A stretch of DNA of 64,000 nt from Salinigranum halophilum (GCF_007004735.1 NZ_SSNL01000007.1:62001-126000); one strand, 5' to 3'. Counted from the first letter of the stretch, positions 8,697 through 18,119 are shown. The notes: generated by a model from the letters alone, not told the origin. Program-made: numbers and translations.

Positions 8697-9530
8697 ATGT
8701 CTGTCGTCGTCAAAATCGGCGGCGCACGCGCCGTCGACCCCGAAGGCGCGCTGGCGGACGTCGCCTCGCTGGTCCAGGCGGGAGAAGACGTCGTCGTCGT
8801 CCACGGCGGCTCCACGAAGGTCGACGAGACGCTCGAACGCATGGGTATCGAGCCCACGTACGTCGAGACGCCCGCGGGCGTCACGGGACGCTTTACCGAC
8901 GCGGAGACGATGGCGGTGTTCACGATGGCGATGTCGTCGATAAACACCGACCTCGTCGCCGGCCTCCGGAAGCAGGGCGTCGACGCGCTCGGCCTCTCAG
9001 GCGTCGACGGTGGCCTCCTCACCGGCAAGCGCAAGTCCGCGGTCAGGGTCGTCGAGGACGGCAAGAAGAAGATCAAACGCGGCGAGCACTCGGGCCGCAT
9101 CGACGCGGTCAACACCGACCTGCTGGAGACGCTCCTCTCGAGCGGTCACACGCCCGTCACCGGCCCGCCGATGCTCGGCGATGATGGTACACCGGTGAAC
9201 ACCGACGCCGACCGCGCGGCCGCAGCCGTCGCCGGGGCGCTCGACGCGACACTCGTCCTCCTGACGGACGTCGAGGGCGTGTACGCGGACCCCGAGGACC
9301 CGTCGACGCTCATCTCGCGCGTCGAGACGGGCGACGACTGGGCGGACCTCGAGGCCGCCGCCGAGGGCTTCATGACGAAGAAGGTCATGGCGGCGAAGGA
9401 GGCGCTCGACGGTGGCTCCCCTGCAGTCGTCGTCGCGAACGCGAACGCCGACGACCCCGTGAGCAGCGCCGTCGGCGGCGGCGGCACACACATCCAGCGG
9501 AGTGCAGTACAGGAGGTTGCAGAGCAATGA
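8697..9530 (+). CDS. argB: LysW-glutamate kinase (ArgB/LysZ)
   Basis: Amino acid kinase family enzyme (277 residues) that phosphorylates the side-chain carboxyl of LysW-bound glutamate. It has the N-terminal KIGGARA loop, VVVVHGGSTKVDETLE, the substrate loop LSGVDGGLLTGKRKSA and the ATP-binding VNTDADRAAAAVAGALDA with LLTDVEGVY. The basic run GKKKIKRGEHSGR at residues 121-133 is unusual in an acidic proteome and fits contact with the acidic LysW surface; this is an inference from the carrier's charge. It starts right after the argC stop and overlaps argD by four bases. Confidence 0.95.
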   Translation: MSVVVKIGGARAVDPEGALADVASLVQAGEDVVVVHGGSTKVDETLERMGIEPTYVETPAGVTGRFTDAETMAVFTMAMSSINTDLVAGLRKQGVDALGLSGVDGGLLTGKRKSAVRVVEDGKKKIKRGEHSGRIDAVNTDLLETLLSSGHTPVTGPPMLGDDGTPVNTDADRAAAAVAGALDATLVLLTDVEGVYADPEDPSTLISRVETGDDWADLEAAAEGFMTKKVMAAKEALDGGSPAVVVANANADDPVSSAVGGGGTHIQRSAVQEVAEQ

Positions 9531-10675
9531 GCGGATTCGTTTTCTCGGAGAAGCCCATTCAAATCGAACGCGGCGAGGGACCGTACCTGTACACCGACGA
9601 CGGCACCGAGTATCTGGACTTCGGTGCGTCGTACGCGGTTGCGGCGCTCGGTCACGCCCACCCGCGGGTGACCGAAGCCGTCCAGCAACAGGTCGAAGAC
9701 CTCGTGTACGTGCAGGCGTCGTACCCCAACTCGACGCGCACGGAGCTGTACGAGAAGCTCGCGGCGCTCAGCCCCGCGGACGGCGAGTGCACGCTCGACA
9801 ACGTCTGGCTCTGCAATTCGGGAACCGAGGCGAACGAGGCGGCGATGAAGTTCGCGCGCAACGCCACGGGCCGGTCGAAAATCGTCGCCACGCGCCGGGG
9901 GTTCCACGGCCGGACGATGGGCGCGCTGGCGATGACGTGGAAGGACAAGTACAAGAAGCCGTTCGAGCCGCTCGCCGGTGACATCGAATTCGTCACGTAC
10001 GGCGACACCGAGGAACTCGAAGCGGCGGTCGACGAGGAGACCGCGGCCGTCTTCCTCGAACCCGTCCAGGGCGAGGGGGGCATCCATCCCGCCTCGACGG
10101 AGTACCTCGAAGCCGCGCGCGAGTTCACCGGCGACGCCGGCGCGGCGCTCGTCTTCGACGAGATTCAGACGGGCGTGGGTCGGACGGGGACGCTCTGGGC
10201 CTGCGAACAGGCCGGGGTCGTCCCGGACATGCTCACGGCGGCGAAGGGTATCGCGAACGGCCTCCCGCTCGGCGCGACACTCTGTGCGGACTGGATCGCC
10301 GACGCCGACCCCGAGCACGGCTCGACGTTCAGCGGGGGCCCCGTCGTGTGTGCGGCGGCGAACGCGACGCTCGACACCATCGTCGAGGAGGACGTCCCCG
10401 GGAACGCCGCACAGGTCGGCGAGTATCTCCGGAGCGAAATCGAACGGGCGACCGAGGAGCACGACCTCCCCATCCGGGAGGTTCGTGGCCTGGGGCTGAT
10501 GATCGGCATCGAGGTGAAGCGCGGCTCGAATCGGCTCCTGCGCGACCTCGCGCTGAACGAACAGGTCCTCGCGTTGCCCGCGGGACGGACCGTTCTCAGG
10601 CTCTTACCGCCCCTCACCATCGAGGAGGAGCACGCGGACCGGATGGTCGACGCGCTGGTCGAGGTGATGACGTGA
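9527..10675 (+). CDS. argD: LysW-gamma-L-lysine/L-ornithine aminotransferase (ArgD/LysJ)
   Basis: Class-III PLP aminotransferase (382 residues) that converts the carrier-bound semialdehyde to LysW-ornithine using glutamate. Seen are NSGTEANEAAMKFAR, the GRGFHGRTMGALA-type phosphate-binding segment (RRGFHGRTMG), FDEIQTGVGRTG and the PLP lysine in LTAAKGIANGLPLGA (Lys240). The ATG overlaps the argB stop (ATGA), showing translational coupling. In canonical routes the same family acts on N-acetylornithine; here operon context with lysW argues for the carrier-bound substrate. Confidence 0.95.
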   Translation: MSGFVFSEKPIQIERGEGPYLYTDDGTEYLDFGASYAVAALGHAHPRVTEAVQQQVEDLVYVQASYPNSTRTELYEKLAALSPADGECTLDNVWLCNSGTEANEAAMKFARNATGRSKIVATRRGFHGRTMGALAMTWKDKYKKPFEPLAGDIEFVTYGDTEELEAAVDEETAAVFLEPVQGEGGIHPASTEYLEAAREFTGDAGAALVFDEIQTGVGRTGTLWACEQAGVVPDMLTAAKGIANGLPLGATLCADWIADADPEHGSTFSGGPVVCAAANATLDTIVEEDVPGNAAQVGEYLRSEIERATEEHDLPIREVRGLGLMIGIEVKRGSNRLLRDLALNEQVLALPAGRTVLRLLPPLTIEEEHADRMVDALVEVMT

Positions 10676-11724
10676 TGAGCACCAAACCCCAGACACGGAC
10701 GACGGAACTGGACGCACAGGAACTTCTGGTCGACCTCGTGTCGACGCCGTCACCGTCCGGTCGGGAAGCGGACGCTGCGGCGGTCCTCGTCGCGTTCTTC
10801 GAGGCGCACGACCGCGAGGTGTACGTCGACGAGGCCGGAAACGTCCGCGCCCCCGCGGACGACGCCGTCCTGCTCACCTCACACATCGACACCGTCCCCG
10901 GAAACATCCCGGTCGAAGTGAAAGACGGTGAGCTGTGGGGGCGCGGGAGCGTCGACGCGACCGGGCCGCTGGCGGCGATGGCCGTCGCAGCCGTCGAGAC
11001 CGGCGTCTCGTTCGCCGGCGTCGTCGAGGAGGAGACCACCTCCTCGGGCGCACGATTCCTCTGTGAGGACCGCGAGGCACCGGAAGCCGTTGTGAACGGC
11101 GAACCCTCCGGGTGGGAGGGTATCACCCTCGGTTACCGCGGATTCCTAGACGGCACGTACGTCGCCACCTCGGAGTCGGGCCACTCCTCGCGCCCGGACA
11201 TGAACGCCATCGAGGAGGCGATGGAGTGGTGGCAGAAGGTCGAGAACGCCTTCGAGGCCGACGAGTGGCGGCCCATCTTCGAACAGGTCACCACGAAGCC
11301 CGTCGGCTTCGACGGAGGACTCGGCGCGGACGGGCTCTCCGTCGAGGCGACCATGGAGGTGCAGTTCCGCATCCCACCGGCGCTGTCGGCCGACGAACTG
11401 CGCGAACTCGCCGACTCGAAACTGATCGAGGGGACCGTCCACTGGAACGAGCCCATCCCGCCGGTGATGGAGTCGCCCAGGACGGAGGTCGCTCGCGCGT
11501 TCCGCGTCGCCATCCGGCAGGCCGGGGGGTCGCCCCGGCTCCTCCGAAAGACGGGGACGAGCGACATGAACCTCTACGCCGACGCCTGGGACTGCCCGAT
11601 GGTCACCTACGGCCCGGGGAACTCCGACCTCGACCACGCGCCGGACGAACACATCGTACTCGACGAGTTCGACACCGCGGTCGAGGTCCTCGTCGACGTC
11701 GCACAGCGGCTGACGGAGGAGTGA
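10675..11724 (+). CDS. lysK: LysW-ornithine/lysine hydrolase (LysK/ArgE-type M20 peptidase)
   Basis: Zinc-dependent M20-family hydrolase (349 residues) that releases ornithine from LysW. Motifs are LTSHIDTVPG (metal His70 and Asp72), GRGSVDATGPLAAM (bridging Asp) and VEEETTSSGAR (catalytic and metal Glu). The C-terminal SDLDHAPDEHI carries the last metal histidine. The start ATG at 10675 overlaps the last base of the argD stop, continuing the coupled operon. The name argE is also used for haloarchaeal members. The preceding out-of-frame sequence is coding for argD, so an upstream start is excluded. Confidence 0.93.
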   Translation: MSTKPQTRTTELDAQELLVDLVSTPSPSGREADAAAVLVAFFEAHDREVYVDEAGNVRAPADDAVLLTSHIDTVPGNIPVEVKDGELWGRGSVDATGPLAAMAVAAVETGVSFAGVVEEETTSSGARFLCEDREAPEAVVNGEPSGWEGITLGYRGFLDGTYVATSESGHSSRPDMNAIEEAMEWWQKVENAFEADEWRPIFEQVTTKPVGFDGGLGADGLSVEATMEVQFRIPPALSADELRELADSKLIEGTVHWNEPIPPVMESPRTEVARAFRVAIRQAGGSPRLLRKTGTSDMNLYADAWDCPMVTYGPGNSDLDHAPDEHIVLDEFDTAVEVLVDVAQRLTEE

Positions 11725-11732
11725 GTCCGGCG

Positions 11733-12635
11733 ATGCTCTCGACGACCCACCTGCTCGACATCGACGACCTCTCCGAAGCGGACGTCCACACCGTCCTCGA
11801 CAGAGCGGCGGCGCTCAAAGCCGGTGAGGACGAGGCTCGGCTCCCGCAGAAGACGCTGGGGATGATATTCGAAAAACCCTCGACCCGGACGAGAACGTCG
11901 TTCGAGACGGGGATGACGAGACTCGGCGGCCACGCCGTCTACCTCGGTCCCGACGACATCCACCTGGGCCACGGCGAACCCATCAAGGACACTTCGCGGG
12001 CGCTCTCGCGGTACGTCGACGCGGTCATGGCGCGGCTGTTCGACCACGGCGACGTCGAGGAGTTGGCGGCGTACGCCGACGTCCCGGTCATCAACGGGCT
12101 CACCGACGCGGCCCACCCGTGTCAGACGCTCGCAGACCTCCTCACCATCCGCGAACAGTTCGGCTTCGACACCCGGGTGGCGTGGGTCGGCGACGGCAAC
12201 AACGTCGGCCAGTCGTTCGCCCTCGGCTGTGCCCTGGTCGGTATCGACCTCACCGTCGCCACACCGGAGGGGTACGGGATGGACGAGTCCGTCCTCGCCC
12301 GCGCGGCCGACCTCGGCGCGGCGCCCGACGTCGTCGACACGCCCGAAGCCGCCGTCGCGGACGTCGACGTCGTCTACACCGACGTGTTCGTCAGCATGGG
12401 CGAAGAGGGCGAACGGGAGGAGAAACTCGGGGCCTTCGACGGCTACCAGGTGAACGCCGACCTCCTCGCACACGCGGGCGAGGAGACGAAGGTGATGCAC
12501 TGTCTCCCCGCCCACCGCGGCGAGGAAATCACCGACGAGGTCCTCGAGTCCGACCGCGCCATCGTCTGGGACCAGGCGGAGAACCGCATGCACGCCCAGA
12601 ACGGGCTGCTGGTCGAACTCCTGGCGGGCGGCTGA
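11733..12635 (+). CDS. argF: ornithine carbamoyltransferase
   Basis: Catabolic or anabolic transfer of a carbamoyl group to ornithine giving citrulline; here the arg operon context indicates the biosynthetic role. The 300-residue protein has the carbamoyl-phosphate signature STRTRTSFE at residues 50-58, DAAHPCQTLADLLT, and the ornithine loop VFVSMGEEGEREEK with MHCLPAHRGEEI. It starts nine bases after lysK and is the last arg gene; its product feeds ArgG at the left end of the cluster. This completes glutamate to arginine in about 9 kb. Confidence 0.96.
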   Translation: MLSTTHLLDIDDLSEADVHTVLDRAAALKAGEDEARLPQKTLGMIFEKPSTRTRTSFETGMTRLGGHAVYLGPDDIHLGHGEPIKDTSRALSRYVDAVMARLFDHGDVEELAAYADVPVINGLTDAAHPCQTLADLLTIREQFGFDTRVAWVGDGNNVGQSFALGCALVGIDLTVATPEGYGMDESVLARAADLGAAPDVVDTPEAAVADVDVVYTDVFVSMGEEGEREEKLGAFDGYQVNADLLAHAGEETKVMHCLPAHRGEEITDEVLESDRAIVWDQAENRMHAQNGLLVELLAGG

Positions 12636-12721
12636 CCGTCTCTCGTCTCGCGGGCGGTCGGATGCGCCGTTACCCCCGGTCGGACCGCAAGAGCCGAGTC
12701 GTCGCTCACGAATCGTGAGCC

Positions 12722-13378
12722 ATGTCCACCACCGACGACGTCACCGTCCGCCGTCGCCTTCGTCTCGGAACCGTCGGACTCGGTGTCGCCGTCGCCGCCC
12801 TCTCGGGGGCGGTGCTGACCGACCTCGGCGTGCTCACCGGCACGACCCGCCGAGCGGTCGAGGCGACCGCCGCCGCCTACGACACCAGCCCCGAAGTCGC
12901 GTTCGTCACGCTCCACACACCGCTGTTGTTTGGGGTGCTCATGGGTGCAGTTGGCTCGGTGTACGTGGGTCTCCTGCCGCCGTCCGACGGTGCCGAGGGC
13001 GTTCGGGAAACGCTCACCGCAGCGGTTCGATTCTACGCCGAGGCGGGTGTTCTCGCCACAGTCGTGGCCCTCGGCGTCCCGCTGGCCATCGTCACCGTGA
13101 GCGGGACCGGACTGCCCGGGACGCTCGCGCTCGCGTTCGTCGCTGGCCTCCCGCTGGGTGTGCTCGCGCTCTGCGGGGCGACGGTCGGAGCGACGCTCAC
13201 ACGGGAGCGGGGGTGGCGCTGGCCGACGCTCCTCGGGTCGGTCGCGCCCGTCGTCGGTATCGTTCTCGCCCATACCGCCCCGACCGGCCCGGTCTGGACC
13301 GCCTCGGCGGGCGCGACGTTCACGGCCCTCGCGCTGGTCGGCGGCGGGTGGTCGGTCCTCGGGCGCGACGAGACGTGA
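12722..13378 (+). CDS. haloarchaeal membrane protein of unknown function
   Basis: A 218-residue protein with about six hydrophobic segments (residues 17-35, 60-80, 106-126, 133-155, 168-182, 190-210) separated by short charged loops. The N-terminal RRRLRLG suggests a cytoplasmic N-terminus. I do not recognise the family. It lies 86 bases after argF on the same strand and is followed by a 309-base gap with an ORB-like element, so it probably ends the transcription unit or stands alone. Base composition matches its neighbours. Confidence 0.7.
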   Translation: MSTTDDVTVRRRLRLGTVGLGVAVAALSGAVLTDLGVLTGTTRRAVEATAAAYDTSPEVAFVTLHTPLLFGVLMGAVGSVYVGLLPPSDGAEGVRETLTAAVRFYAEAGVLATVVALGVPLAIVTVSGTGLPGTLALAFVAGLPLGVLALCGATVGATLTRERGWRWPTLLGSVAPVVGIVLAHTAPTGPVWTASAGATFTALALVGGGWSVLGRDET

Positions 13379-13600
13379 GTCGAGGGACCACCAGGCACGT
13401 ACGACGTCTCCGCGGAGAGTCGGAGCAGGACGCGAACGGCCTCCCGCTCCCCGTCGGGCGAGGGTGTTCCCGCCGCTCGGCAGAGGGCTGTTCCTCTGGA
13501 CGGTAGCCCTGTGGTCGGAGGCTGCACTCTCCTGGTGGTCAGCGGACTGCCCGGCGCGTCGACCTGAACGCGAGTAACTCCCACCCGAGTGAACAGTTAG

Positions 13601-13623
13601 TTCCACCGGAAACAAAGGGGTTC
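13601..13623 (+). repeat. isolated ORB-like element
   Basis: TTCCACCGGAAACAAAGGGG followed by TTC matches the archaeal Origin Recognition Box pattern (TTCCAnnnGAAACnAAGGGG) seen around orc1 in this window. It lies in the 309-base gap 13379-13687, which otherwise shows only GC-rich sequence and a T6 run at 13658-13663. The T-run sits 28 bases before the helicase start and may act as its TATA or as a terminator for the upstream gene. It is about 11 kb from the origin and has no partner nearby. Confidence 0.7.
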
Positions 13624-13687
13624 GAGAACGGATGGTAGCACACGACAGGGGCGAGCGTTTTTTGCCCATCGGGGCGCGAGAGCGGGT

Positions 13688-15871
13688 GTGGCAGCCTCGA
13701 ACCGGTCGACGGACGACCACTGGCGGTTCTTCCCGTACGACGAGCCGTATCCGAACCAGGACGAGGCGATGTCGCGCATCGCCGAGGCGCTCAGTGAGGA
13801 GCGGAACGTCCTGCTCGAGGGAGCGCCGGGGACGGGCAAGACGCTCTCGGCGCTCGTGCCCGCGCTCGAACACGCGAGGGAGGAGGACAAGACGGTCGTC
13901 ATCACCACGAACGTCCACCAGCAGATGCGCCAGTTCGTCGCCGACGCCCGCGCCATCACCCGGACGGAGCCCATCCGGGCCGTGGTGTTCAAGGGAAAGG
14001 CGTCGATGTGTCACATCGACGTCGACTACCGCGAGTGTCAGACGCTTCGGGACACGACGCGCGACCTGGTCGAGAAACAGGAGGAGGTGGACGAACTGAA
14101 CGCGCGCCAGCAAGACCTCCTCGACGAACTCCAAGCGGGGAGCAAGGGAGCGGGCGAGGCGCGGCAGGCGGTGATGGACGAACTCGACACGCTCGAGTCG
14201 GAGCTGGAGGAGTTCGAGGACGGGAACGTCTGCGACCACTACCGAGCGAACCTCACCCGCGACACCGGCGCGTTCTTCTCGTGGCTGTTCGACGACGTTC
14301 GGACCCCCCAGGACGTGTACGACTACGCGGACAGGGAAGGACTGTGTGGGTACGAGCTGCTGAAGGAGGGGATGGAAGGGGTCGACCTCGTCGTCTGCAA
14401 CTACCACCACCTGCTGGACCCCCTCATCCGCGAACAGTTCTTCCGGTGGCTCGGCCGCGAGCCGAGCGAGGTCATCACGGTGTTCGACGAGGCGCACAAC
14501 GTCGAATCCGCCGCCAGAGACCACGCGACGCGAACACTGACCGAGAACACCCTCTCCGCCGCGCTGTCGGAGCTGGAGGACGTCGACGATTCGCGGGCCG
14601 TCTCGGCGGAAAACGTCCTTCGGGCGTTCTCCGATGCGCTCTGTGAAACCTACGAGGAGGCGCTCGCGTTCGGCGAACGCGAGCAGGTCGGCGAGAACTG
14701 GTACGACCTCTCTATCGCGAACGACGACCGGCGCGACGACCTCACGATGCGCTTTCTCGACGCGTACGAGGGGCGGGGAATCTCGACGGAGGTCGAACTC
14801 GCGCTTCAGTTGGGCAAGCGCCTCGACGAGGAGTACGAGGAGGCGTACAAGCAGGGAGAGACCACCTCCCGGAAGGAGTGTCAGACGCTGCAGGCGGCGG
14901 CGTTCGTCTCGGCGTGGATGGACGAAGGGGGCGACCTCGGCCAGCATCCGATGTGCTCGGTCCGCCGCGACGGCGGGAGCGACGAGATATACGGCCGCGC
15001 GGAGCTGTACACGTGCATCCCGCGGGAGGTCACCCAGGAACTGTTCGACCAGGTGTCGGCGACGGTGCTCATGAGCGCGACGCTCCGTCCCTTCGACGTG
15101 ACGCAGGACGTCCTCGGGTTGGAGGACCCGGTGACGATGGCGTACGGGCTCGCCTACCCGGAGGAGAACCGCCGGACCCTCACCGTCGACGTCCCCCCAC
15201 TGTTCAGTTCGGAGCGGAGCAACCCCGAGACCCAGGAACTCGTCGCGGAGACGCTCGCGGACGTGCTGCGCTTCACCCCGGGGAACACCCTCGTGTTCTT
15301 CCCCTCGTACGCGGAGGCGGAACGGTATTACGAACGCCTCCGGGGACGGGCCGGGGAGACGAGCCTGTGGCTCGACGGCTCGGACGTCGACACCGAACAG
15401 GCCCGACAGCGGTTCGTCGCCAGCGACGACGGTGCGCTCTTCACCTCGCTGTGGGGGACGCTCAGCGAGGGCGTGAGCTTCGACGGCGACGACGCGCGGA
15501 CCGTAGCGGTCGTCGGCGTCCCCTATCCGCACCTCTCCGAGCGGATGGAGGCGGTGCAGGCCGCGTACGACAGAGCCTATCCGGGAAACGAGGCGGGATG
15601 GCGCTACGGCGTCGAGATTCCAACCATCCGCAAGACGCGCCAAGCGCTCGGCCGTGTCATCCGCTCGCCGGACGACTTCGGGGTTCGACTCCTGCTCGAC
15701 CGTCGGTACACGCGCGAGAGCCGTGACATGGGCCGGTACGGGGTCCGGGGCTCGTTCCCCACCGAAGAGCGGACGGAGTTCGTCGACGTCGGGCCGTCGA
15801 AGGCGAAGTTCGCGATTTTGAACTTCTTCACCGACCACGACGCGTACACCGGCGACCCGCCGCGGCCGTGA
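13688..15871 (+). CDS. XPD/Rad3-type Fe-S DNA helicase
   Basis: A 727-residue superfamily-2 helicase of the XPD/DinG group, unwinding DNA 5' to 3' in repair. Visible are Q-type PYPNQDEAM, Walker A EGAPGTGKTLSA near residue 40, DEAH in VFDEAHNVESAARD, and late motifs SLWGTLSEGVSF and RQALGRVIRSPDDFG. Four cysteines (KASMCH, YRECQ, GNVCDHY, EGLCGY) fit the 4Fe-4S cluster of this family. Between the second and third cysteine lies an acidic coiled-coil-like insertion of about 55 residues (VEKQEEVDELNARQQDLL onward), longer than in typical XPD. The start is GTG at 13688. It is probably monocistronic. Confidence 0.9.
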   Translation: MAASNRSTDDHWRFFPYDEPYPNQDEAMSRIAEALSEERNVLLEGAPGTGKTLSALVPALEHAREEDKTVVITTNVHQQMRQFVADARAITRTEPIRAVVFKGKASMCHIDVDYRECQTLRDTTRDLVEKQEEVDELNARQQDLLDELQAGSKGAGEARQAVMDELDTLESELEEFEDGNVCDHYRANLTRDTGAFFSWLFDDVRTPQDVYDYADREGLCGYELLKEGMEGVDLVVCNYHHLLDPLIREQFFRWLGREPSEVITVFDEAHNVESAARDHATRTLTENTLSAALSELEDVDDSRAVSAENVLRAFSDALCETYEEALAFGEREQVGENWYDLSIANDDRRDDLTMRFLDAYEGRGISTEVELALQLGKRLDEEYEEAYKQGETTSRKECQTLQAAAFVSAWMDEGGDLGQHPMCSVRRDGGSDEIYGRAELYTCIPREVTQELFDQVSATVLMSATLRPFDVTQDVLGLEDPVTMAYGLAYPEENRRTLTVDVPPLFSSERSNPETQELVAETLADVLRFTPGNTLVFFPSYAEAERYYERLRGRAGETSLWLDGSDVDTEQARQRFVASDDGALFTSLWGTLSEGVSFDGDDARTVAVVGVPYPHLSERMEAVQAAYDRAYPGNEAGWRYGVEIPTIRKTRQALGRVIRSPDDFGVRLLLDRRYTRESRDMGRYGVRGSFPTEERTEFVDVGPSKAKFAILNFFTDHDAYTGDPPRP

Positions 15872-15948
15872 GCCACAGCGGGCGCGACCCGACGAGAGAG
15901 AGGTGTGGGGCCGAACGCTTCATGTCTCTCCAGTCGAAGGAGGGGCTA

Positions 15949-17286
15949 ATGAGCACGGAACCGCCCGGTCCGAAGGGTGTCCCGGTCATCGGGAACAGCG
16001 GTCAGTACGCCCGCGACCCGTTCGAGTTCATCACGGCCTGTGCGGAAGCGTACGGCGACGTCGTCCACTTCGAACTCGGCCCCATCGACACGTACATGAT
16101 CACGAACCCCGCCGACATCGAGCGGGTCCTCGTGACCGACGACGCGAAGTACACGAAGCCGAAGTTCCAAGACGACGCCATCGGCGACCTCCTCGGCGAG
16201 GGGCTGCTGTTGAGCGAAGGTGACACCTGGCGGAAACAGCGCGAACTCGCCCAGCCCGCGTTCTTGATGTCGCGGCTCTCGGGGCTGTCGGACCAGATGG
16301 TCGACTACACGGTGGAGATGCTCGACGACTGGACGGGCGGGGAGGTGGTGAACGTCCACCTCGAGATGGCCCGCCTCACGGTGAAGATCATCGTCGAGGC
16401 GATGTTCGGGTCGACCATCGACGACGAACGCGTCCGGACGGTACAGGAGAACCTCGAGCCGCTCGGTTCGCGCTTCGAGCCGAACCCGTTCCGCTTCGCG
16501 ATTCCCGACTGGGCTCCGACGAAGGAGAATCGCGAGTACAAGCGGGCGCTGTCGACCATCGAGGAGGTCGTCTGGGACCTCATCGACGAACGCGAGGGGA
16601 CCCAGGACGGCGATGGAGAGGAGCCGATGGACCTCCTCTCCATCCTCTTGCGGGCGCGTGCGGAGGGACGGCAGACGGACGAGAACCTCCGCGACGAGAT
16701 GGTGACGATGCTCCTGGCGGGACACGATACGACGGCACTCACCCTCACCTACACCTGGTACCTCCTCTCACAGCACCCGGAGGTCGAAGCGCGGGTCCAC
16801 GAGGAACTCGACTCGCTCCTCGGAGGGGACCGCCCGACGTTCGCCGACGTCCGGCAGATGGAGTACACGGAAGCCGTGTTGAACGAGGCGATGCGGCTCT
16901 ACCCGCCGGTGTACACCATCTTCCGCGAGCCGCAGGTCGACGTCAGGCTGGGCGGGTACCGCATCCCCGAGGGGAGCGCCGTCATGCTCTCACAGTGGGC
17001 CGTCCACCGCTCGCCGCGGTACTGGGACGACCCGCTGGAGTTCGATCCCGACCGCTGGCTGGACGAGCGCGCCGACGACAGACCCCGCTTCGCGTACTTC
17101 CCGTTCGGCGGCGGGCCCCGCTTCTGTATCGGCAAACAGCTCTCACTGCTCGAGGCGCGGCTCATCCTCGGGACCGTCTGTCAGGAGTACCGCCTCGAGT
17201 ACGAGCGCGACGAGCCGTTCGACCTCCGTGGCTCGCTGACGATGCACCCCCGCCAGCCGATGGAGATGCGACTCGTCGAACGGTAA
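15949..17286 (+). CDS. cytochrome P450
   Basis: A 445-residue soluble P450 (haloarchaeal CYP174-like by general resemblance) catalysing a monooxygenation of unknown substrate. Signatures are the I-helix oxygen-binding AGHDTTALTLTYTW, the K-helix EAMRLYPP (ExxR) and the heme ligand loop FPFGGGPRFCIGKQLS. The ATG at 15949 was chosen because GGAGGGG lies a few bases before it and the protein then starts with the proline-rich PPGPKGVPVIGN typical of P450s; in-frame starts at 15868 and 15922 give implausible N-termini. No ferredoxin or reductase is adjacent, though a 3-Cys ferredoxin lies at 57.3 kb. Confidence 0.93.
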   Translation: MSTEPPGPKGVPVIGNSGQYARDPFEFITACAEAYGDVVHFELGPIDTYMITNPADIERVLVTDDAKYTKPKFQDDAIGDLLGEGLLLSEGDTWRKQRELAQPAFLMSRLSGLSDQMVDYTVEMLDDWTGGEVVNVHLEMARLTVKIIVEAMFGSTIDDERVRTVQENLEPLGSRFEPNPFRFAIPDWAPTKENREYKRALSTIEEVVWDLIDEREGTQDGDGEEPMDLLSILLRARAEGRQTDENLRDEMVTMLLAGHDTTALTLTYTWYLLSQHPEVEARVHEELDSLLGGDRPTFADVRQMEYTEAVLNEAMRLYPPVYTIFREPQVDVRLGGYRIPEGSAVMLSQWAVHRSPRYWDDPLEFDPDRWLDERADDRPRFAYFPFGGGPRFCIGKQLSLLEARLILGTVCQEYRLEYERDEPFDLRGSLTMHPRQPMEMRLVER

Positions 17287-17327
17287 GCGGCTCGTGTCGG
17301 CCCCACGTCGTGACCCGCTGTCTCGCG

Positions 17328-17858
17328 CTACGCCGGCAGCGACACCCGCGCGGCCGTCTCCCGGCTCCGTGAATCGTACACGGCGAGTTCGGAGACGGTC
17401 CACGTCACGGGGTCGACCCGTGCGGAGAGGTCGGTGAGGAGGGCAGCGTCGAAGCTCCCGCCACGACCGAGCGTCACGTGCGGCGTGTAGTCGTCGCCCT
17501 CCAGCCCCTCGACGGCACCGAACGCGTCGACGAGGCGCTCGTGGAGTGCGACGAGCCCGGGGCTCTCGACGGCGAGGTGGACGACCGGCCCCGGTCCCCG
17601 CGGCGGGTCCTCGAAGACGTCGACGCCGGCAAGGCGGGCTTCGAACGCCGGCTGGCCCCGAAGCGCCGTCCGGAGCCGCTCGCGTAGCCGCGGAAGCGAC
17701 TCGTACCGCTCGCCTCCCGGTCGCTTCCCCTCGAACCGCTTGACGACGAGCGAGTGTCGGTCGCGGAAGCGAGTGACGCCCGCACTCGCCAGCGCGGGGT
17801 GGAGGGCCGACGCCTCGCGTGCGACGGCGCCGGGAACGGGGAGGTTGAGGCTGAACAC
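17328..17858 (-). CDS. 2H phosphoesterase / 2'-5' RNA ligase-like protein
   Basis: A 176-residue protein with the layout of the LigT/2H phosphoesterase superfamily, which cleaves or forms 2',3'-cyclic or 2'-5' phosphodiester bonds in RNA. The second catalytic motif is clear, YTPHVTLGRGG near residue 137. The first motif area reads DRHSLVVKRFEG, where the pattern H-x-(T/S)-x would need Ser/Thr two residues after His but has Leu. The first half-site is therefore degenerate or shifted. It ends 41 bases from the P450 stop, a convergent arrangement. Confidence 0.75.
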   Translation of the reverse strand: MFSLNLPVPGAVAREASALHPALASAGVTRFRDRHSLVVKRFEGKRPGGERYESLPRLRERLRTALRGQPAFEARLAGVDVFEDPPRGPGPVVHLAVESPGLVALHERLVDAFGAVEGLEGDDYTPHVTLGRGGSFDAALLTDLSARVDPVTWTVSELAVYDSRSRETAARVSLPA

Positions 17859-17927
17859 AGTCGGAGCAGGCGGGCGACCCGCTTGAGTGTCTCGTCTTCC
17901 GCCACTCGTCGCGGGCGGCGGCGGAGT

Positions 17928-18119
17928 TCAGAGGTAGTCGAGAAACCAGAGAGCGACGAGGGCGACGATAGCGATGCCCAGGAGGGGGCGGAGCGGCCCC
18001 AGGAGCGTGGTGAACAGCCCGACGACCTCGCCGACGACCTCGAGGACGAGCCAGACTACCACGAGTCCGAGCACGAGCTTCAGCAGGTCTTCGACGTCGA
18101 TGGATGCGCGTGTGGTCAT
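17928..18119 (-). CDS. small two-helix membrane protein
   Basis: A 63-residue protein with a short N-terminal charged part (TTRASIDVEDLL) and two hydrophobic helices at about residues 13-34 and 45-62, ending in WFLDYL. I cannot assign a function. It is read leftward upstream of the 2H phosphoesterase gene (69 bases apart), possibly as one unit, and diverges from the SPFH gene. Its size and lack of motifs limit confidence, but the start, codon use and clean hydrophobic pattern support a real gene. Confidence 0.65.
   Translation of the reverse strand: MTTRASIDVEDLLKLVLGLVVVWLVLEVVGEVVGLFTTLLGPLRPLLGIAIVALVALWFLDYL

Noticed and set aside
12443-15838. A 1,131-codon open frame on the minus strand opposite argF, the membrane protein and the helicase
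   Set aside because: It has Arg/Val/Glu-rich low-complexity sequence without any domain and is antisense to a helicase with all motifs. Such shadows are expected in GC-rich DNA.
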